In this document: positions 14,281 to 14,737 of the stretch, in pieces | How positions within the stretch are numbered: the stretch's first letter is position 1 | How the letters are laid out: each line of letters begins with the position of its first letter | DNA from: an uncultured Hungatella sp. | GTDB lineage: Bacteria; Bacillota; Clostridia; Lachnospirales; Lachnospiraceae | Assembly (NCBI GenBank): GCA_910586845.1 | Contig: CAJUJV010000026.1 | Span: 268-15,004, forward strand | Length of the DNA: 14,737 nt | Direction of reading: 5' to 3' | The notes under the pieces: model-generated | The model's input: only the letters and a program-made list of their open reading frames with translations | Told to the model about the DNA's origin: nothing | Databases searched by the model: none | Made by a program: the position numbers and the translations under genes

Positions 14281-14737
14281 TTACTCTGACACCTGGATGG
14301 CTCTCCTGTTCACAGATTCCACAAAAGCCTCCACCTTCTCCATATCCGGGTTATCCGGCAGCCCGCTCTCCCTTGCCGCCTGCTCAAGCCTCATCTCATA
14401 CTCCCCTAAAACATCGTAAAACTCCCTGTCAAATGTGCCATCCTCTTTCAGAAAACCGCCGGACCGGATACGAAGCAGAAGGTCCAGCTCTTTCCCCCGT
14501 CTCCGGGTATTGATCTCCCCTCTTTCCAAAATATCAATCCCCATCATAAACAGCCGGATCAAATGCATGGCGTGTTTATTCAAATGGTTCTGATCCTTCT
14601 TCTTATTTCTCTTTCCGATCTTCTCATAATCCCTGACCACATTGTGCATCCCTGCCCACATATGCTCATAATCCCGAAGGGGAAGGTGCCGGTAATGGGC
14701 GTCCACAAAGATCTCCGTATCCAGCAGGGGATTTTCC
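14281..14737 (-). CDS. C-terminal part of a predicted nucleotidyltransferase-family protein (partial)
   Basis: The frame is open from the right edge to TAA at 14281, giving 151 residues of a protein whose N-terminus lies outside the window. A GTG at 14706 is in frame but is not taken as the start, because similar sequence continues upstream (ENPLLDTEIF). The visible part is helical and soluble. The segment LNKHAMHLIRLFMMGIDIL, then a Gly-Glu-Ile turn, LLLRIRSGGF and a later LPDNPD element match the C-terminal helical region I associate with COG3541-type nucleotidyltransferases; the catalytic N-terminus is not visible. If so, it and the gene at 13392-14180 form a tandem pair of related enzymes. 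The family call is from memory of the pattern. Confidence 0.6.
   Translation of the reverse strand, partial: ENPLLDTEIFVDAHYRHLPLRDYEHMWAGMHNVVRDYEKIGKRNKKKDQNHLNKHAMHLIRLFMMGIDILERGEINTRRRGKELDLLLRIRSGGFLKEDGTFDREFYDVLGEYEMRLEQAARESGLPDNPDMEKVEAFVESVNRRAIQVSE

Noticed and set aside
1..14737. Mobile elements, CRISPR arrays, tRNA or rRNA genes
   Set aside because: No transposase, integrase, terminal inverted repeats, spaced repeat arrays or RNA gene signatures were seen on either strand.

Overview
The window looks like chromosome from a Clostridia-class Firmicute, most likely a Lachnospiraceae-type gut anaerobe. This rests on mid-range GC, strong GGAGG-type ribosome binding sites, tightly packed co-oriented genes, an AgrC/AgrA-like kinase-regulator pair, a Gram-positive-type DNA polymerase I without proofreading residues, and the polA-coaE-walJ order. 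The taxonomic call is recognition by eye, not a search result. No transposon, phage, CRISPR array, tRNA or rRNA is visible. All genes but one are on the minus strand, so transcription mostly runs from the right edge to the left.

Right block (about 7634-14737, minus strand), in transcription order: the 3' part of a predicted nucleotidyltransferase-family gene (cut by the window edge), a second YcgL/RlaP-type nucleotidyltransferase, polA, coaE, a WalJ/YycJ-type metallo-beta-lactamase-fold gene that is broken by an apparent one-base deletion, a small ACT-domain protein (UPF0237) and a PFL-family protein (UPF0210/DUF711). This is mostly conserved housekeeping content.

Middle (6391-7634): one plus-strand gene encodes a CapA-family protein. 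It has a very good sigma-A promoter and a strong intrinsic terminator whose stem starts inside the coding sequence. Its signal peptide resembles a lipoprotein signal, but the expected lipobox cysteine is a tyrosine.

Left block (about 1-6390, minus strand) is signalling. A CHASE2-domain class III adenylate/guanylate cyclase, a metallo-beta-lactamase-fold hydrolase and a GAF-HD-GYP phosphodiesterase are in close succession and look co-transcribed, a possible multi-nucleotide second-messenger cassette. The usual ATGA-overlap start of the GAF-HD-GYP gene is out of frame with its conserved N-terminus. A LytTR response regulator and a GHKL sensor kinase follow, preceded by two 8-bp direct repeats exactly 21 bp apart, the spacing expected of a LytTR operator. 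A further gene starts at the left edge with an ATGA overlap.

The main points for a second look are the cyclase/MBL/HD-GYP cassette, the two apparent frame disruptions (walJ and the HD-GYP N-terminus), the candidate LytTR operator, the CapA cysteine loss and the tandem nucleotidyltransferases.
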